Below are positions 1 to 6,974 of a stretch of 8,425 bases of DNA, in pieces (the first letter of the stretch is position 1; every line of letters begins with the position of its first letter). A program made the position numbers and the translations under genes. Below the pieces are notes generated by a model, which did not search any database, had not been told where the DNA came from, and worked only from the letters and a program-made list of their open reading frames with translations. This stretch comes from Legionella sp. (GTDB lineage: Bacteria > Pseudomonadota > Gammaproteobacteria > Legionellales > Legionellaceae): the NCBI GenBank assembly GCA_004297865.1, contig SCSO01000368.1, positions 1 through 8,425 on the forward strand, read 5' to 3'.

Positions 1-1
1 A

Positions 2-2803
2 TTTCAAGCAAAAATAGCCGATAAAAAAGCCGAACTCGTTAGAAAAGAAGTAAATTTGGGAATTGTGGCCTATATCCAAGGTCTATCGGAAGATAATATT
101 TTAGGATTTAGTCACCCGTTAAAAAATCCAGATTTTTTTAAAGGACATATAGAAAGACTTCGTGGTCAAGAACTTACGGATGAAGCCCTAAAGAACGCTA
201 ATAAGGCTGTGGGTGCCCGTTATGCTCAGATTATGTTAGCAGAAAAAACTAATGGCAAAGAAGTTGAATTAATCAATTCAAATGATAAGGCTTTGAAAGA
301 AAAACTAGCTGCCGACGATTCCTTAGCTATTCCGAGTTATACCAATCAATTAAGTTCTGGGGAGTTAACTGCCCTTAGAATGCTTTTATTAAAGCAATTA
401 TTAAATACCAGCGCTGCCGTTGAAGACTTAATGGCTTTGAATGCAGCAGGTTCCTTAGCCGAGTTTAAACAAATTTTAACAAAGCAATTTAAACTGACTG
501 ACGTTGATTTTGTGAAAGATGCTGATTTAGCTACATTAAAAGAAAATGTGGGTAAGAACAATCATGTCAAAAATTTAACTCTAGATCAGTCCTCTGGTAT
601 TAGAATGGGTTTATTAAAGCAGTTAATAGATACTCACTCTCAAGTTGAAGACTTAATCGCTTTAGATGCAGCAGAGTCTTTACCTAAGGTTAAAGACGTT
701 TTAACCAACCAATTTAAAATGACTGTCGTTGATTTTGTAAAAGATACTGATCTTGCAGCATTAAAAGAAGGGGCACGTAATAGAGCTTGGGCTTTAAAAT
801 TAGAAGGACATCCGCAATTACTTCTAGCTGTTGCAAGTCTTGATGTCGCTAAACAACGAGAGTTTCTAACAAAATCCACTAGCTTAAATCATCTAATGAA
901 TGCAAGCACAGTTGAAGAAGTACAGAAATTATTAGGTAAAAAGGTTGCCAATGCTGCTGACATTTTTAAAGAAAATCAATTGGTGGGTAACCGGGCTGAG
1001 TTGTTCAAACAAATTTTGAATCCTGCATTGGCAAGAGTGTTAATGAATTTGACCCCTGAAATCATTCTGACTAATGATCAAATTAGAGAAATTAACCAAC
1101 TTTTGTTAACTAATAGAGGGAATAGCTTAGAGACCGATTTTATTTATGTTGGATTGATTTCCACTGTTAAAGACATCTTAGTAATTCCAGCTGCACAGCA
1201 AGACAGCTTTTTTCAAGCTTTTAATATAAATTCAGATAACCTCATTGATAAAACCGATAAAGCAATCAATGTAAAAATTGCCAAAAATCAGGTGGCTAAT
1301 AATCCCTTATTAGCGTTATATCCATCAGCTAATGATTCACATAAAAAGTTATTTGGTTTGCTAATCAGTTTTGATTTAGATTACAGCAAACTAACCGCCG
1401 TACAATTGAATCATCTCAAAAATTTTGCCAACTTAAGCGTAGAAGATTATCTAGGCAAAATGGAAGATAAACCTAAAGGAATTATAGAAAAGTTATCGCA
1501 AAATATCGCTATCCTCCGTGAATTGAAATTTCAACAATTTAAAGCAGAGATGGCTACACCTGCTAATGTGGCAAAAGCGATTGAAGATTGTAAGAAAGCT
1601 CTAGCTAAATTCGATACTAATTATGATTTATTGATGGACAATTCCACGGTATTAAAACCCCTGCATGCCATCAAAGACATACACTTAATGAATCCAGGTT
1701 TTCAATGTCGCGCCAAAGACGAATCTAAACAAATGTTAGTGCATTATAGGACATTAGCAGAACAATGTGATTTGGTGATCAATCAACTCATTCGTGAGCA
1801 AGCAGCCTTATTGGGTTATCAAGCGAATCTCCCAGCCCCTAAAGACAATGATCCCACTGCTTTGAAAGAATTGCGCACACAATTTAATGAAAAATTACAA
1901 TTAATTGATGACGGATTAGATTTTTATCGTAAGACCTATAAAAAACTACGTGAAGAGATTATTCCCGCAGTGGAAAACGCAGCTCAAGGTAAAAATAATT
2001 TCACCTATAAAGCAAAAGACATTACTTATCGAACTGTAGATCTCAGTAACTTAGATACCGAGCTAAAAAAGAAAACTGTCCCAGCTGAACCTCCTATTGC
2101 TGCTTTGGCAACTCGTCCAGCGGAAACTGCGGAATTTAAATTAGAAGGCGTGCTACCAGATAACCAAGCCCGTATTTATGAATTCGCGCAAAAGGTAGCA
2201 GCAAAAAAACCAGACGGTACTTCTTCTGATGTGGTCTTGCGGGGAGTATTTACTGAACAATACACTAAAAATACTCCAGAAGCTCCTGATGGAACTTTTG
2301 AGGTTAAAGAATTCCCTCAAGGGGAAAATGTAGATTCTGAGGTATTAAAAGCGGCAAGAGTACAATTTTCTTTAGCTGTTGCTGCACAAGCTTTATCCTC
2401 ATTAAAAACGATGCCTACAACTGAGAAAAAGATTTTTTTAAGTGGTAAAAATGTGGATGAAGTTCGCTTTCTCTATGTGGCTTTATTAGAATTAGGCGTG
2501 GATCGCCATGCTATTAAAAATGATTCTTCAGTTTTTGACCCAGCTGCAGAGCATGGTACACTTTGGGGCTATAGTAAAGGATCTATAGGAGAGACTATAT
2601 TTTCCCGTCATAAAGATCTAGTCGAACAAACGAAAAAGGGATTAGACCACGTACGTGGTTATAAAGACGATAAAGATGGTTTACGTCAACAAGCCAATGA
2701 GAGTACTAAGCAAGCAGTTCAAGCCTTCAAAGATGAGCATAAGACCATTACTAAGGCAGAAGAAGATTATAAAAAAGAGGGGCCAGCAAAAGGGCCAAAA
2801 TAA
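2..2803 (+). CDS. Large helical repeat protein, 5'-partial; candidate secreted effector
   Basis: I do not recognise this protein as a named family. The frame is open to the left edge with no stop, and the codons before the first possible start (TTG at 56) encode protein-like sequence (QAKIADKKAELVRKEVN), so the start lies upstream and 933 residues are visible. It appears soluble: no signal peptide or membrane segment is seen in the visible part, and it is rich in Lys, Leu, Glu and Ala with mostly helical character. Two tandem 75-residue units lie at 377-769 and a weaker third unit follows around 880-1000. The middle (about 1540-2000) is a long charged helical stretch holding the three cysteines I noticed. 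A compact region at about 2340-2520 (VDEVRFLYVALLELGV) precedes a hydrophilic tail ending KAEEDYKKEGPAKGPK. Size, repeats, lack of enzyme motifs and the Glu/Lys-rich C-terminus resemble Dot/Icm-type effectors of Legionellales; this is inference. murI follows after 22 bp. Confidence 0.85.
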   Translation, partial: FQAKIADKKAELVRKEVNLGIVAYIQGLSEDNILGFSHPLKNPDFFKGHIERLRGQELTDEALKNANKAVGARYAQIMLAEKTNGKEVELINSNDKALKEKLAADDSLAIPSYTNQLSSGELTALRMLLLKQLLNTSAAVEDLMALNAAGSLAEFKQILTKQFKLTDVDFVKDADLATLKENVGKNNHVKNLTLDQSSGIRMGLLKQLIDTHSQVEDLIALDAAESLPKVKDVLTNQFKMTVVDFVKDTDLAALKEGARNRAWALKLEGHPQLLLAVASLDVAKQREFLTKSTSLNHLMNASTVEEVQKLLGKKVANAADIFKENQLVGNRAELFKQILNPALARVLMNLTPEIILTNDQIREINQLLLTNRGNSLETDFIYVGLISTVKDILVIPAAQQDSFFQAFNINSDNLIDKTDKAINVKIAKNQVANNPLLALYPSANDSHKKLFGLLISFDLDYSKLTAVQLNHLKNFANLSVEDYLGKMEDKPKGIIEKLSQNIAILRELKFQQFKAEMATPANVAKAIEDCKKALAKFDTNYDLLMDNSTVLKPLHAIKDIHLMNPGFQCRAKDESKQMLVHYRTLAEQCDLVINQLIREQAALLGYQANLPAPKDNDPTALKELRTQFNEKLQLIDDGLDFYRKTYKKLREEIIPAVENAAQGKNNFTYKAKDITYRTVDLSNLDTELKKKTVPAEPPIAALATRPAETAEFKLEGVLPDNQARIYEFAQKVAAKKPDGTSSDVVLRGVFTEQYTKNTPEAPDGTFEVKEFPQGENVDSEVLKAARVQFSLAVAAQALSSLKTMPTTEKKIFLSGKNVDEVRFLYVALLELGVDRHAIKNDSSVFDPAAEHGTLWGYSKGSIGETIFSRHKDLVEQTKKGLDHVRGYKDDKDGLRQQANESTKQAVQAFKDEHKTITKAEEDYKKEGPAKGPK
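377..769 (+). repeat. Tandem 75-codon repeats inside the large protein
   Basis: Two copies run at 377-544 and 602-769 with an exact period of 225 bp and no indel. Aligned from the RM(L/G)LLKQL start to the final LKE, 37 of 56 residues match by hand count. Shared blocks include VEDL, DFVKD and DLAxLKE. The DNA is also visibly similar, so this is a fairly recent internal duplication. A more diverged third unit probably begins near 880 (LNHLMNASTVEEVQKLLG matches the VEDLMALNAAGSLAEFKQIL part) with spacing of about 80 codons. Confidence 0.85.
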
Positions 2804-2811
2804 AATCCAGT

Positions 2812-2818
2812 AGGGGAG
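2812..2818 (+). promoter_or_regulatory. Ribosome binding site of murI
   Basis: AGGGGAG lies 7 bases before the ATG at 2826. An in-frame GTG at 2820 is only one base from this site, too close to be used, so the ATG is the chosen start. Confidence 0.75.
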
Positions 2819-2825
2819 TGTGCAA

Positions 2826-3638
2826 ATGACCATTAACCAAGAATTGGCTATTGGTGTATTTGATTCAGGAATGGGTGGTTTAACGGTTTTAAAAGCTTTA
2901 AGAGCTCGTTTACCTCAAGAATCCTTTGTTTATTTAGGCGATACTGCCCGTTTACCCTATGGGACTAAAAGTCCTGATACGGTGAGACAGTACGCTGTGC
3001 AAATGGCGCGCTTGTTAGTGGAGCGCCGCATTAAAGCGTTAGTCATTGCTTGTAATACGGCTACTATCGCAGCACTGCCACATTTGCAAGAAATGTTGCC
3101 TGACATTCCTGTTGTAGGGGTGGTTGCTCCAGGTGCTGCAGCAGCAGTTAATGCGACTCGCGCGCAACGAATTGCCGTTTTAGCTACGGAAACGACTATT
3201 GCCTCTAAAGCTTATCAAGAATTGATTTCCAGCCAATTACCCGAAGCGAAAATTAATACGCGAGCTTGTAGTGTGTTAGTGGCTTTAGCTGAGGAAGGCA
3301 TGGTTGATAATGCGGTGGCGCGTGAAGCGTTAAAGCATTATTTATCGGAGTTTGATGACGAAGATACCATTTTACTCGGTTGTACGCATTTTCCTGTGTT
3401 TAAATCGTTACTCAAAACCCTCTTACCCAAATCAGTGTCTATTGTGGATTCTGCGGAATCGACTGCAGTGTCTTTATATGAATTGTTAAACGATAAGCAA
3501 CTACTGAATGAAAGCTCTGCTGAACCTAGCGTGCGTTATTTGGTAACTGATTCGGTCCAACGCTTCCAAAAAGTAGGGCAAATATTTTTAGGTAAGAAAT
3601 TAAAAGCCGAGGACATTGAACTTATTGACGCGTGTTAA
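2826..3638 (+). CDS. murI: Glutamate racemase
   Basis: Interconverts L- and D-glutamate in the cytoplasm, supplying D-Glu for the peptidoglycan stem peptide. The 270-residue length is normal for the family. The Asp/Glu racemase signatures are present: FDSGMGGLTVL (12-22), with the catalytic-site Asp13; YLGDTARLPYG (36-46); the first catalytic cysteine C76 in ACNTAT; and the second, C186, in LLGCTHFP, followed by H188. Both cysteines of the two-base mechanism are therefore intact. The start is ATG 2826, set by the Shine-Dalgarno sequence at 2812-2818, rather than the upstream GTG. It lies 22 bp after the large repeat protein on the same strand, and I see no terminator between them, so read-through from that gene is plausible. 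Downstream it converges on gpsA across a palindromic element. Confidence 0.97.
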   Translation: MTINQELAIGVFDSGMGGLTVLKALRARLPQESFVYLGDTARLPYGTKSPDTVRQYAVQMARLLVERRIKALVIACNTATIAALPHLQEMLPDIPVVGVVAPGAAAAVNATRAQRIAVLATETTIASKAYQELISSQLPEAKINTRACSVLVALAEEGMVDNAVAREALKHYLSEFDDEDTILLGCTHFPVFKSLLKTLLPKSVSIVDSAESTAVSLYELLNDKQLLNESSAEPSVRYLVTDSVQRFQKVGQIFLGKKLKAEDIELIDAC

Positions 3639-3660
3639 ACCACTTCTTCAATGGAGCTTT

Positions 3661-3737
3661 GTAGGTTGGGTCGAGACCCAACATAACCATTTTCACCATC
3701 GCTCAAGATTTTTATGTTGGGTCATGACCCAACCTAC
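3661..3737. repeat. Nested palindromic (REP-like) element between murI and gpsA
   Basis: The arm at 3661-3686 is the inverted repeat of 3712-3737 (26 bp, differing only at the two central bases, GA versus AT), with a 25-base loop. Each arm is itself a palindrome: GTTGGGTC-GA-GACCCAAC at 3665-3682 and GTTGGGTC-AT-GACCCAAC at 3716-3733. The element starts with TGTAGGTTGGG and ends with its complement, so it reads nearly the same on both strands. It lies between two convergent stop codons and could act as a transcription or RNA-stability barrier for both genes, although neither hairpin is followed by a clear T-run. The form resembles dispersed REP/MITE-type repeats; genome copy number cannot be judged from this window. 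Confidence 0.85.
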
Positions 3738-3745
3738 GAATTGCT

Positions 3746-4735
3746 TTACTCTTCGCGCGCAGGGCGAGTCATTAAATTGGTGACCGCTTCTTGGGGAGTA
3801 ATTTTTCCCTGTAATAAAGCGTTCACTTGCAAACAAATAGGCATTTCTACTTTATTTTTCTTAGCGAGGGCACAGACTTGCGCTGCGTTATGTTTGCCTT
3901 CAACGACCTGACCAATTTGCTTTTCCGCTGCGGTAATACTTAAACCATCACCTAAGAGCAAACCAAATCGACGATTGCGTGATTGATCATCAGTACAAGT
4001 TAAAACCAAATCACCTAAGCCTGCAAGACCAATAAAGGTGTCTTGTTTGGCACCTAGACTTAATCCTAAACGACTCATTTCGGCTAAACCACGAGTGATA
4101 AGCGCTGCTTTCGCATTAGCACCATATCCTAAGCCATCACTAATCCCGCAGGCGATAGCGAGTACGTTTTTTACTGCACCACAAAGTTGCACGCCAATCA
4201 GATCATCACTTAGATAAACGCGGACATTATCCTGATGCATTAGTTGATGCATGTGTTGTTGGTAGGATAAATTATTTCCGGCTAGGGTTAAGGCTGTAGG
4301 TAATAATTGCGCTACCTCTTTGGCAAAAGAAGGACCTGAAAGAATAGCTACAGGAAAAGAATCGCCAAAGCGTTCGGCAACCAGCTCACTCAACAGTCGA
4401 TTACTTTGCGGGTCTATTCCCTTAGTAATCCAACTTAAGCCCTGCTTAGGTTGCGGTATTTGTTGGAGCAACTCTGCAAAAGCATTAGAAGGCACTGCGA
4501 TAATCACTTGATCAGCTTGAGTCAAACAGGCTGCTAAATCTGCACTAGGCACTAGGTTGGCCGGGAAACTTATCCCTGGTAAATAACGGGTATTCGCTTT
4601 TTCGTTTTGCATTAATTGCACATGCTGTGGGTCTCGTGCCCACAGCAATACACGATGCCCAATTTGGGCTAAATGGATGGCAACAGCAGTGCCCCATGAA
4701 CCCGCACCGAGTAGGGCAATCGTTTCTTTCTTCAT
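3746..4735 (-). CDS. gpsA: Glycerol-3-phosphate dehydrogenase [NAD(P)+]
   Basis: Reduces dihydroxyacetone phosphate to sn-glycerol-3-phosphate, the backbone precursor of membrane phospholipids, in the cytoplasm. The 329 residues are full length. The N-terminal Rossmann fold has the dinucleotide-binding loop GAGSWGTAVA at 10-19. SGPSFAKEVA (133-142) and the GAVKNVLAIACGI segment (186-198), with the likely catalytic Lys189, follow. The C-terminal substrate domain has NAKAALITRGLAEM (207-220), GLAGLGDLVLTC (236-247) and SRNRRFG (252-258), which contacts substrate and cofactor in this family. It is the last gene of the minus-strand operon; its ATG lies only 2 bp after the secB stop, and the Shine-Dalgarno is weak, so translational coupling to secB is likely. 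In E. coli cysE follows gpsA; here the convergent murI follows instead. Confidence 0.97.
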   Translation of the reverse strand: MKKETIALLGAGSWGTAVAIHLAQIGHRVLLWARDPQHVQLMQNEKANTRYLPGISFPANLVPSADLAACLTQADQVIIAVPSNAFAELLQQIPQPKQGLSWITKGIDPQSNRLLSELVAERFGDSFPVAILSGPSFAKEVAQLLPTALTLAGNNLSYQQHMHQLMHQDNVRVYLSDDLIGVQLCGAVKNVLAIACGISDGLGYGANAKAALITRGLAEMSRLGLSLGAKQDTFIGLAGLGDLVLTCTDDQSRNRRFGLLLGDGLSITAAEKQIGQVVEGKHNAAQVCALAKKNKVEMPICLQVNALLQGKITPQEAVTNLMTRPAREE

Positions 4736-4737
4736 TT

Positions 4738-5214
4738 TTAGTGCTCGGTTTCAGTTTGCGCAGATTTTTGCTTTTCTTCAAGTTGTTGCATGTACAACGC
4801 ATCAAAATTGATAGGCGCTAAAACGAGTTGTGGGAAAGAGCCATGAATCACCTGAGTAGTAATCGCTTCACGCGCATAAGGGAAGAGAATGCTAGGGCAG
4901 AAACTATTGAGTAAATGATCCAATTGATTTTGTGGAGCATTTTGAATAGTGAAAATACCGGCTTGTTTCACTTCAACTAAGAAAGCAGTGGCCTTTTCAT
5001 TGCTAACGGTGGCAGTGACTGCTAATACTACTTCATACACGCCTTCTTCTAGACGGTTGCTGGTGGTATTCAGATCTAGAGTGAGTTCGGGTTGCCATTG
5101 TTGTTGGAATACTGCCGGTGTATTTGGCGTTTCAAATGATAAATCTTTGACATAGATTCGTTGAATCATGAATTGGGTGTCATTTTGTTGTTCTGCTGTC
5201 GCTTGTTCAGTCAT
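4738..5214 (-). CDS. secB: Protein-export chaperone SecB
   Basis: Cytoplasmic homotetrameric chaperone that holds presecretory proteins unfolded and delivers them to SecA. The 158 residues match the usual length. Family landmarks include IQRIYVKDLSFETPNTP (17-33), the QPELTLDLNT strand (41-50), the CPSILFPYAREAI segment (106-118) and the C-terminal FPQLVLAPINFDALYMQQL (127-145). The ATG at 5214 has AGGAT four bases upstream (5219-5223), a short spacing that partly overlaps the end of grxC. It lies 10 bp after the grxC stop and 2 bp before gpsA. SecB is mostly found in proteobacteria, which supports the taxonomic reading. Confidence 0.97.
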   Translation of the reverse strand: MTEQATAEQQNDTQFMIQRIYVKDLSFETPNTPAVFQQQWQPELTLDLNTTSNRLEEGVYEVVLAVTATVSNEKATAFLVEVKQAGIFTIQNAPQNQLDHLLNSFCPSILFPYAREAITTQVIHGSFPQLVLAPINFDALYMQQLEEKQKSAQTETEH

Positions 5215-5224
5215 GATAATCCTA

Positions 5225-5476
5225 TTATTGTAAGAGTTGGTCTAACTTACCCTGATCTTCCAGGGCATATAAATCATCGCAGCCACCAATCGCTTGGCCA
5301 TTAATGAAAATCTGAGGTACCGTATGTCGGCCACTTTTAATCCGCATTTCTTCACGTAATTCTGGGTTTAAATCCACACGGATTTCTTTGAAGTCGCACT
5401 GCTTTTGTTTTAATAATTCTTTTGCTCTAAAGCAATAACCACAAGTACCGGTGGTATAAATGATGACCTCTGCCAT
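5225..5476 (-). CDS. grxC: Glutaredoxin 3 (GrxC family)
   Basis: Small glutathione-dependent thiol-disulfide oxidoreductase of the cytoplasm, 83 residues, the usual size for bacterial Grx3. It has a single thioredoxin fold: the active site TGTCGYC places the redox cysteines at C12 and C15. The cis-proline motif TVP is at 52-54, and the glutathione-binding GGCDDLYALE is at 64-73. The active site is CGYC rather than the common CPYC, with Gly in place of Pro; this substitution often shifts redox potential in the fold, though the effect here is not visible from sequence. The start is supported by TAAGGA (5486-5491), which overlaps the stop of the upstream rhodanese gene, 9 bases before the ATG. 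Second gene of the yibN-grxC-secB-gpsA operon. Confidence 0.95.
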   Translation of the reverse strand: MAEVIIYTTGTCGYCFRAKELLKQKQCDFKEIRVDLNPELREEMRIKSGRHTVPQIFINGQAIGGCDDLYALEDQGKLDQLLQ

Positions 5477-5488
5477 ATCAAAATATCC

Positions 5489-5905
5489 TTATTTTTTCAC
5501 CAAAGGAAGATCAGCACTTTGCCAGGCGTTAATTCCACCGGCTAAAACGGCAGTAGTAAAGCCTTGTTTTTTGAGTTCCATCGCAGCGGCCGGGGATTGT
5601 TGCTCGCGTTCGCAGGCTACAATGAGGGTCTTATCTTTGTACTTGTTGAGCTTGGCTTGTTTAATGTCATCCAGTTGGGCATTCACCGAATCAATGATAT
5701 GTCCTTTTTTGAATAGTTCTTTACTGCGAATATCAATGACCACGGCATCACCATTATTCATCATATCTACTGCAGTTTGCGGCGAAATAGCATTGGCTTT
5801 CTGTTTAGCACTGATTAATTCTGATACTAAAATCATCAGTAAAATAAGTATTAAAGCCAGCCACAGCACCCAATGATTCGTTATAAATTGCCCAAATTGT
5901 TCCAT
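5489..5905 (-). CDS. yibN: Membrane-anchored rhodanese-like protein (YibN type)
   Basis: 138 residues with an N-terminal membrane helix (about 12-32, WVLWLALILILLMILVSELI) followed by a single rhodanese domain, most likely facing the cytoplasm. Domain landmarks are VVIDIRSKELFKKGHI (55-70), a candidate active-site cysteine C98 in LIVACEREQQSPAAA, and the closing GGINAWQSADLPLV (123-136). The loop after C98 (CEREQQS) lacks the Gly and Arg of classical CxxGxRS rhodanese loops, so sulfurtransferase activity is uncertain. YibN of E. coli has the same size, anchor and position at the head of grxC-secB-gpsA, which is the main basis for the symbol. First gene of the operon; its promoter is probably at 5937-5965. 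A weak GAG-containing ribosome site precedes the ATG. Exact physiological role is not established by sequence. Confidence 0.9.
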   Translation of the reverse strand: MEQFGQFITNHWVLWLALILILLMILVSELISAKQKANAISPQTAVDMMNNGDAVVIDIRSKELFKKGHIIDSVNAQLDDIKQAKLNKYKDKTLIVACEREQQSPAAAMELKKQGFTTAVLAGGINAWQSADLPLVKK

Positions 5906-5936
5906 TGTCTACTCTAAATTTTGAATTAATTGGCGA

Positions 5937-5965
5937 ATTATCCTTAGATTAATCCATGAACGCAA
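5937..5965 (-). promoter_or_regulatory. Candidate sigma-70 promoter of the yibN-grxC-secB-gpsA operon
   Basis: On the minus strand, TTGCGT (5960-5965) and GATAAT (5937-5942) are separated by exactly 17 bases. Transcription would start near 5930, leaving a leader of about 25 bases before the ATG at 5905. Assigned by consensus match and position only. Confidence 0.45.
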
Positions 5966-5995
5966 GGGGAGAATGCGGTTCTCTTCTAGTGTTTA

Positions 5996-6025
5996 TTTAC
6001 AATAATCCCCAATTACTGTTATGGT
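5996..6025 (+). promoter_or_regulatory. Candidate sigma-70 promoter of the outer-membrane protein gene
   Basis: TTTACA (5996-6001) and TATGGT (6020-6025) are 18 bases apart, with TGT directly before the second hexamer forming an extended -10. It points away from the minus-strand promoter, making 5906-6067 a divergent control region. The distance to the first ATG is about 42 bases. Confidence 0.4.
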
Positions 6026-6067
6026 ATTCCATTAAATCTCTCAGTTAAGTGGTTAATTTTCAAATAG

Positions 6068-6958
6068 ATGGATTTTATGAAAAGAATTAGTCAATGGCTT
6101 TTTACCTTATTTCTTTCAACTTGTGGCTATGCTGGCATTGAAGAGAGCAACCCAGAACCCCCGCGTAAAGGGATTTATTCTTTAGATACTTCACAAATGC
6201 CCGGACCTTTGTTTTCCTTTGGCCAAAATATTATCGGGAAGGATCTCTTTCAAGTCTATTTCGCTCCTGGATTTCAAAAAACCCAGGCTGCAAATTACCT
6301 CGATTTAGAGCCGTCTTTTCTTTATGGGTTTTCTGATAATGCTTCAATCTACTTGGTCACTCCTTTTGCTTTAAGTTACAGAGATAATGAAAACAATCAT
6401 TCGTCGGGTTATTCCGATACGACTGTGCAATTAGAATATGCATATCATAGTAGTTGTGATACGAAGAGCTGTGGTCAGGCGACTATAGTAGGAAACTTTA
6501 ATTATCCAACGGGTTCGTATAGTAAATCACCACCTACCAGTGATGGAGCCTCAAATTACTTCTTCGGCACGACGTATAACCACAGTTATATCGATTGGTA
6601 TTGGTTTGCTTCACCAGGGGTGCAAGTGGCTTCTAAACGCAATGAGTTGTTGGTCGGCACGCAATACCTTTATCAGTTTGGGATTGGACATAGTATTTCT
6701 AGTGTGCCCGATAAGTACATCTTTGCCTTTATGACGGAAATTGATGGGCAATATGCTGAAAGAGATATGTTTCAGGGGGAGTTTGAGGCGGATACAGGTG
6801 GTAATACAATTTATGTTACGCCTTCACTGTGGTTTTCTACGAAGAAATTAATATTGCAATTGGGGGTAGCTATTCCAGTGGTGCAACATTTATTCGGCGA
6901 GCAAGATCAGGTGAAGTATTTTATTAGCGGGAGTGCTGGTTTTACTTTTGATATGTGA
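6068..6958 (+). CDS. Predicted outer-membrane beta-barrel protein, MetA-pathway/transporter-like
   Basis: 296 residues from ATG 6068; the second ATG at 6077 gives a cleaner signal peptide (MKRISQWLFTLFL) and may be the real start, since neither has a convincing ribosome site. Probable cleavage is after GYA (residue 22); C19 in LSTC is a poor lipobox. The mature part has alternating hydrophobic/polar beta strands rich in Tyr, Phe and Gly: FLYGFSDNASIYLVTPFAL (84-102), a YSDTTVQLEYAYH strand (115-127), IVGNFNYPTGSY (140-151), NYFFGTTYNHSYIDWYWF (163-180), and a closing strand FISGSAGFTF (285-294). The order, including the PTGS turn after a strand, resembles the phenol-degradation MetA/transporter-like outer-membrane family, a fold-level assignment; substrate is unknown. 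C130 and C135 lie in a short turn and could form a disulfide. It precedes an RND efflux operon but is not a TolC-type channel. Confidence 0.75.
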   Translation: MDFMKRISQWLFTLFLSTCGYAGIEESNPEPPRKGIYSLDTSQMPGPLFSFGQNIIGKDLFQVYFAPGFQKTQAANYLDLEPSFLYGFSDNASIYLVTPFALSYRDNENNHSSGYSDTTVQLEYAYHSSCDTKSCGQATIVGNFNYPTGSYSKSPPTSDGASNYFFGTTYNHSYIDWYWFASPGVQVASKRNELLVGTQYLYQFGIGHSISSVPDKYIFAFMTEIDGQYAERDMFQGEFEADTGGNTIYVTPSLWFSTKKLILQLGVAIPVVQHLFGEQDQVKYFISGSAGFTFDM

Positions 6959-6974
6959 TGTTGGCTCCCTTCTG

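Noticed and set aside
56..58. TTG as the start of the large protein
   Set aside because: The frame is open without a stop to base 2 and the upstream codons look coding, with no ribosome site before 56; the gene is cut by the window edge.
346..879. Two minus-strand open frames over the repeat region
   Set aside because: They mirror the tandem repeats of the plus-strand gene (both contain FTKST-like segments), which explains their similarity; no ribosome sites or family features.
2781..2796. GGCC-agcaaaag-GGCC hairpin at the end of the large gene as a terminator
   Set aside because: The stem is only 4 bp, it lies inside the coding region and it is followed by A residues rather than T on the plus strand.
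3714..3911. Short plus-strand frame beginning in the palindromic element
   Set aside because: It runs antisense through the 3' end of gpsA and encodes no recognisable protein.
5460..5876. Plus-strand open frame of 138 codons
   Set aside because: It lies wholly antisense to the rhodanese gene, is Ser/Ala/Cys-rich without domain signs, and is explained as a shadow frame.
6113..6130. Lipoprotein signal in the outer-membrane barrel protein
   Set aside because: The cysteine is preceded by LST; Thr at -1 is unusual for a lipobox, and a normal cleavage site follows at GYA.
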